From positions 4,725,501 to 4,789,500 of the forward strand of contig OZ014425.1 in NCBI GenBank assembly GCA_963965975.1: DNA of 64,000 nt. The letters are read 5' to 3'. This document shows, piece after piece, positions 60,801-64,000 of the stretch (its first letter is position 1; each line of letters begins with the position of its first letter). The notes under the pieces were generated by a model. It did no database searches. It was not told the origin of the DNA and saw only the letters and a program-made list of their open reading frames with translations. This stretch comes from Xestospongia bergquistia. Lineage: Eukaryota; Porifera; Demospongiae; Haplosclerida; Petrosiidae. A program made the position numbers and the translations under genes.

Positions 60801-61927
60801 CCTTTTAATACTAACAGTAGCCACAATGAAAATCTGTAAGTCAAACTATTTTACTTCTGATTGTCTTGTTACAGCTATTCCCTTTACAATTAGGGCTGCT
60901 GGTATCCGTTCCCCTGTCACCCAAAACCCTTATATCAATATAGGAGCATCAAACAATAAACCATTACGTCTAGCCATCAACACTGCACAATTTGGTCGAA
61001 CCTTCCAAGACAGGAGTCACGTCCTTCGTCTGCTTCCTCGTACTGAAATCACACATCCTGCTGGTCAAACATGTACGATCTACAACCTTAATGTCCGTGG
61101 AAAGAGAGGGAACATTGTCCAAACATACCCATCAGTTGAATATGATTTTATCCCCAATCGACTTCGAATCACTGAATCTGATTGTCTTCATATCCAATGG
61201 ACAGGTATTAAACCATTCATTCTTCGTCCATTTACCCGTCCATTCATCCATCTATCCATACTCTAGGCTCCAACACACACAACAATGGACAACCTGGTGG
61301 CGATGGACAGACTGGAGATGCCGGAGAAGGCACAGGAGGTTAGTTAGTGATATTTGGTCTAAATAAATGTCCCTGATAATAACTACTTAAAACTCTTATT
61401 AAATCTTAACAACTCCATAATGTGTACATAAAAGCACTCAACTCTTGTAATTGTATTACGTCTAGTGATCAAATATACAGTGTAATGTAGTGTCATCATT
61501 ATGATAAGTTCACACTCCTTTCATCTCCCACAATATAGGTACTGATCGTCATAATGTAGTCCAAATAAACAACCCTAATACAAACTATCCTCTTCCTTGG
61601 CACAATATGACCATGTGGACTGGTGTAGAACTCATTTGGAAGAACAATACCAAATGGACTAACACTTCTAGACTGGATGATGTCGATATTGCTGTGGCAT
61701 TTGCAAGTGGTGGCTATTACAGCTGCTACACTTCTAACAAATGTGATCGCTCTCTCCAGGATCACACTCCCATTTTGAATCAACTACTTAACAACATTTC
61801 GCCTTCATTTGACGGTGCCGTCTTAAAATTCAGAGCTGGTACTTACCACTATATCTGTTCTCGTAACAACAATTTCACCAACAGAAGTCAGAAGGGTATG
61901 CTAACGGTCACTTCTGCTAAAAAATAA
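57838..61927 (+). CDS. DD3-3-like protein, secreted paralogue
   Basis: The signal peptide starts at ATG 57838 ([20 protein letters not shown]), followed by [20 protein letters not shown] and [14 protein letters not shown]. Later exons give [38 protein letters not shown] (nearly identical to the paralogue at DNA level), [75 protein letters not shown] and [20 protein letters not shown]. It stops at TAA 61925-61927, right where the membrane-anchored paralogue begins its extra domain, so it has no membrane helix and should be secreted. A 1-kb intron (about 59720-60772) contains no other gene. The acceptor before [10 protein letters not shown] (attag, about 60894) is chosen because the earlier AG gives a stop. 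Confidence 0.82.
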
Positions 61928-62393
61928 CTTCATCACTGTCTAAATAGAAAATAAATTTATGCATTTTTGTTGTCAAGTGAGATTTAAATTTTTAACTTAT
62001 CTGTAAGACACATCATGATGCTATGTATGTAATTTTTAATTTGTTTTATTAAATTGTGCTAATTGTGAACATACATTACCAGCTGTTTCTGTTACTTTTT
62101 TGATTGTCTGTTCATTTTTTTTCTCTGTAAGCAAGGTAACAAAATCTGTTTGTTGCTGGACACTTCAGATTTTGTAACTGGTTGCTATGGAGATTTTTTT
62201 GTCCATTACATTTTCTGGTCAATGTAGTTATTGTTGCATTAAATTATGTTATATTACTGACAAAGTTAGTGTAGTTCAAAAAAATTACATCTTAATTATG
62301 GGTTAAAAAAATTGGAGAAATAAGTATTGGACTAAAAACTGATAATAACAAAATTTATAATTCCATTAGAAGTGAGAGAGCCAGCTGCATAAT
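61928..62393. other. Convergent 3' spacer
   Basis: About 470 bp of T-rich DNA between the secreted DD3-3-like gene (+) and the TULP4-like gene (-). It contains plausible AATAAA-type signals just after 61945; no gene was seen. Confidence 0.6.
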
Positions 62394-63654
62394 TTAGACA
62401 ATGGATGATAAAGCAACACAGAAGGCTGCAACTGGGGAGAAAGGAGGTTGAAAATCCAGACAAAAGTGCCCAAAACTTGAGCGACCAAACTGTAATACCT
62501 AATATAGTAATAAAAGTAGACATTATTAAAGAATATATTAAAAGTAACTAACCACTTCATTGTCTTTCTCAATTTGGAAATTCTTCACTGAGTCCCGATT
62601 GATTCTCCCCCCAAAATCAAGTTCAAAAATTCTAAACCTAGGATTCCATTCTGGGTTCTTAGAATATAGAATATTGGAATTGTTTCCCTCAGTAAGTGTA
62701 ACTATAATTTGGCGAGGTTCACAAGTCATATAGTAGGTATGAATGTTGAGTGTTCCAAACACAGAAGAATGGTGTAGTGGGGTTAAAAATTTGTAGCGTT
62801 TCAGTAGAGTGTTTCCATCGATTTCAGCTATATCTGGAAAATGATTTGAACAATACTGCTGCTGTTCTCCTTGCTCTAAACAAGATTCAGGATTATCAGT
62901 ATTAGATACGTCCATCACAGAACCAGCAAGTGAGCAAAAACGACGAAAAAGATTTCCAACACGTCTCCTGTTTTGATTTATTTCAGACCTCATCTGATCT
63001 GATTCAACCACACTCCCCCAGTAATGTTCTCTCTCTCTCTTTGATTTATCTCCTTTGGATAGAAATGTAGGTTTGATAAACCACTTGATATTATATAGTT
63101 TCCCAACTCTTCGTTGAGCTCTAAGAAGAGGAATATATGAACCAAAATGTTCGTATTTTAAGTAGTAAGTATTGGCTTGTCCTCTTTCTTCATCCTCTGG
63201 GACCATGATACAATGCAGTCGCATGTTCTGTGTGAGTGGCGTAAAGAGAGAATGAAAAGATCTAGAGGTATCGATCAATGGCTAAAAGGAACAGAAATTA
63301 TTATTGACATTTAAGATTTATGACCTCAAGTTTAATGCATGAATGTAACAATGATATAAATATGGTCTTATCCCCGATCATTTTATTCTATCTTACTATA
63401 CTTCTCCAAATAATTGTCTTACTGGGAGCAGTGAAGGACGAGTGGCATCTAAAGCATTTATTTCTCGGGATGGCAGTGGAAGTTGACATGGAGTAAACTG
63501 ATTGTGTCTCCACATGGTAGTAGCTATGTATTCACGACATAGTTGATGTAAAGTAGGAATGGTATGCAGGATATCCACACTAAAGAGATGATTGTTGTGA
63601 GCTATGAACAAAGTAGAATCTTCTAACCCCCAGCAAATACATTGCAAGAGAATC

Positions 63655-63719
<65 letters not shown>

Positions 63720-64000
63720 CGAAGGTAGCATAGCAATGATACATTAAATCTCAAAGATATACAGTCGTTTTATATATAATAGAGATTAAGGTGCTTGTGT
63801 ACAACAGAGAGAGATAATTACCTCAGTTCCTGGCTCTATCATAAGTAAGTGATCCAAAGAAAAGAGAATATTCCCTTCACTGTTAAGAAATCGAGCTACA
63901 AGAAATGGTGTAGAGGAAGTAGATGAGGTAGCTTGGTATCCTACAATTGTTAGAACAGTTTCTGCTACATTCCATGCAGCTTGACCGTTGATAATGCGAG
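62394..64000 (-). CDS. TULP4-like: TULP4-like tubby/SOCS-box protein, 3' part (partial)
   Basis: The gene enters from the right edge. The rightmost exons (63820-64000 and 63400-63655) resemble the end of a WD40 region (SSTPFLVARFLNSEGNILFS; DSTLFIAHNNHLFSVDIL) and run into a SOCS box (PTLHQLCREYIATTMWRHNQ, then LPLPSREINAL), which recruits an elongin/cullin ubiquitin ligase. The next exon (62550-63278) holds a tubby-like region with a basic SKREREH insert, ILYSKNPEWNPRFRIFELDF and INRDSVKNFQIEKDNEV. The last exon gives LQFGRSSFGHFCLDFQPPFS and AFCVALSSIV, the typical tubby C-terminus; TAA is at 62394-62396. WD40 + SOCS + tubby is the TULP4 plan. The N-terminus is outside the window. Confidence 0.82.
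63658..63718. repeat. (GA)n microsatellite in a TULP4-like intron
   Basis: About 30 uninterrupted GA dinucleotides lie just upstream (in gene direction) of the SOCS-box exon acceptor. On the coding strand they form a long CT tract, that is, an expanded polypyrimidine tract. Similar but shorter GA/CT tracts occur near other acceptors in the window (for example 3751-3766, 4189-4216, 22000-22040). Confidence 0.9.

Overview
The window is animal nuclear DNA, most likely from a sponge of the Amphimedon type (an inference). It is AT-rich and gene-dense. Most genes have many short GT-AG introns, often 50-100 bp, and several neighbouring genes are only 100-400 bp apart and transcribed divergently. The gene set is metazoan: laminin gamma, PTP-PEST, Mediator MED20, cereblon and a tubby-like protein with a SOCS box. 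Products were recognised by reading the translations; no database search was run. Spans of multi-exon genes run from inferred start codon to inferred stop codon, with exons joined by eye.

Layout. 21-2543: an uncharacterised small acidic protein (-) and phosphatidylserine synthase (+), head to head. 2738-6789: a PTP-PEST-family tyrosine phosphatase (+). 7010-21332: a rearranged block with two single-exon Death-like/ankyrin paralogues (-) and a GRAMD4 homologue (+), separated by about 4.4 kb of repeat-rich DNA and by relics of the GRAMD4 5' end and the PTP 3' end. The order of the relics records a tandem duplication of [PTP 3' end - ankyrin gene - GRAMD4 5' end]. 21565-24541: cereblon (-) and EEF1AKMT2/METTL10 (+), head to head. 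25641-34180: laminin gamma (-) and MED20 (+), head to head. 34314-40882: histidine ammonia-lyase (-) and urocanate hydratase (+), head to head; these are the first two enzymes of histidine degradation. 41224-53389: a large single-pass receptor (-) with YWTD propellers and a homogenised EGF array, divergent from a tiny gene with a docking/dimerisation-like helix pair. 53700-61927: two divergently transcribed DD3-3-like paralogues, one membrane-anchored and one apparently secreted. 62394-64000: the 3' part of a TULP4-like gene (-), running off the right edge.

Themes. Seven divergent pairs account for most promoters. Three of the short intergenic spacers contain CACGTG. The HAL/UROC1 pair places two consecutive pathway enzymes on one 180-bp promoter that carries a 26-bp palindrome related to repeats at 14.1-14.3 kb. 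The most unusual items are the HAL-UROC1 pair, the readable tandem-duplication junction near 14.8 kb, the DD3-3 divergent paralogues, and the EGF/YWTD receptor with its near-identical EGF units. No tRNA, rRNA, CRISPR or intact transposase was seen.
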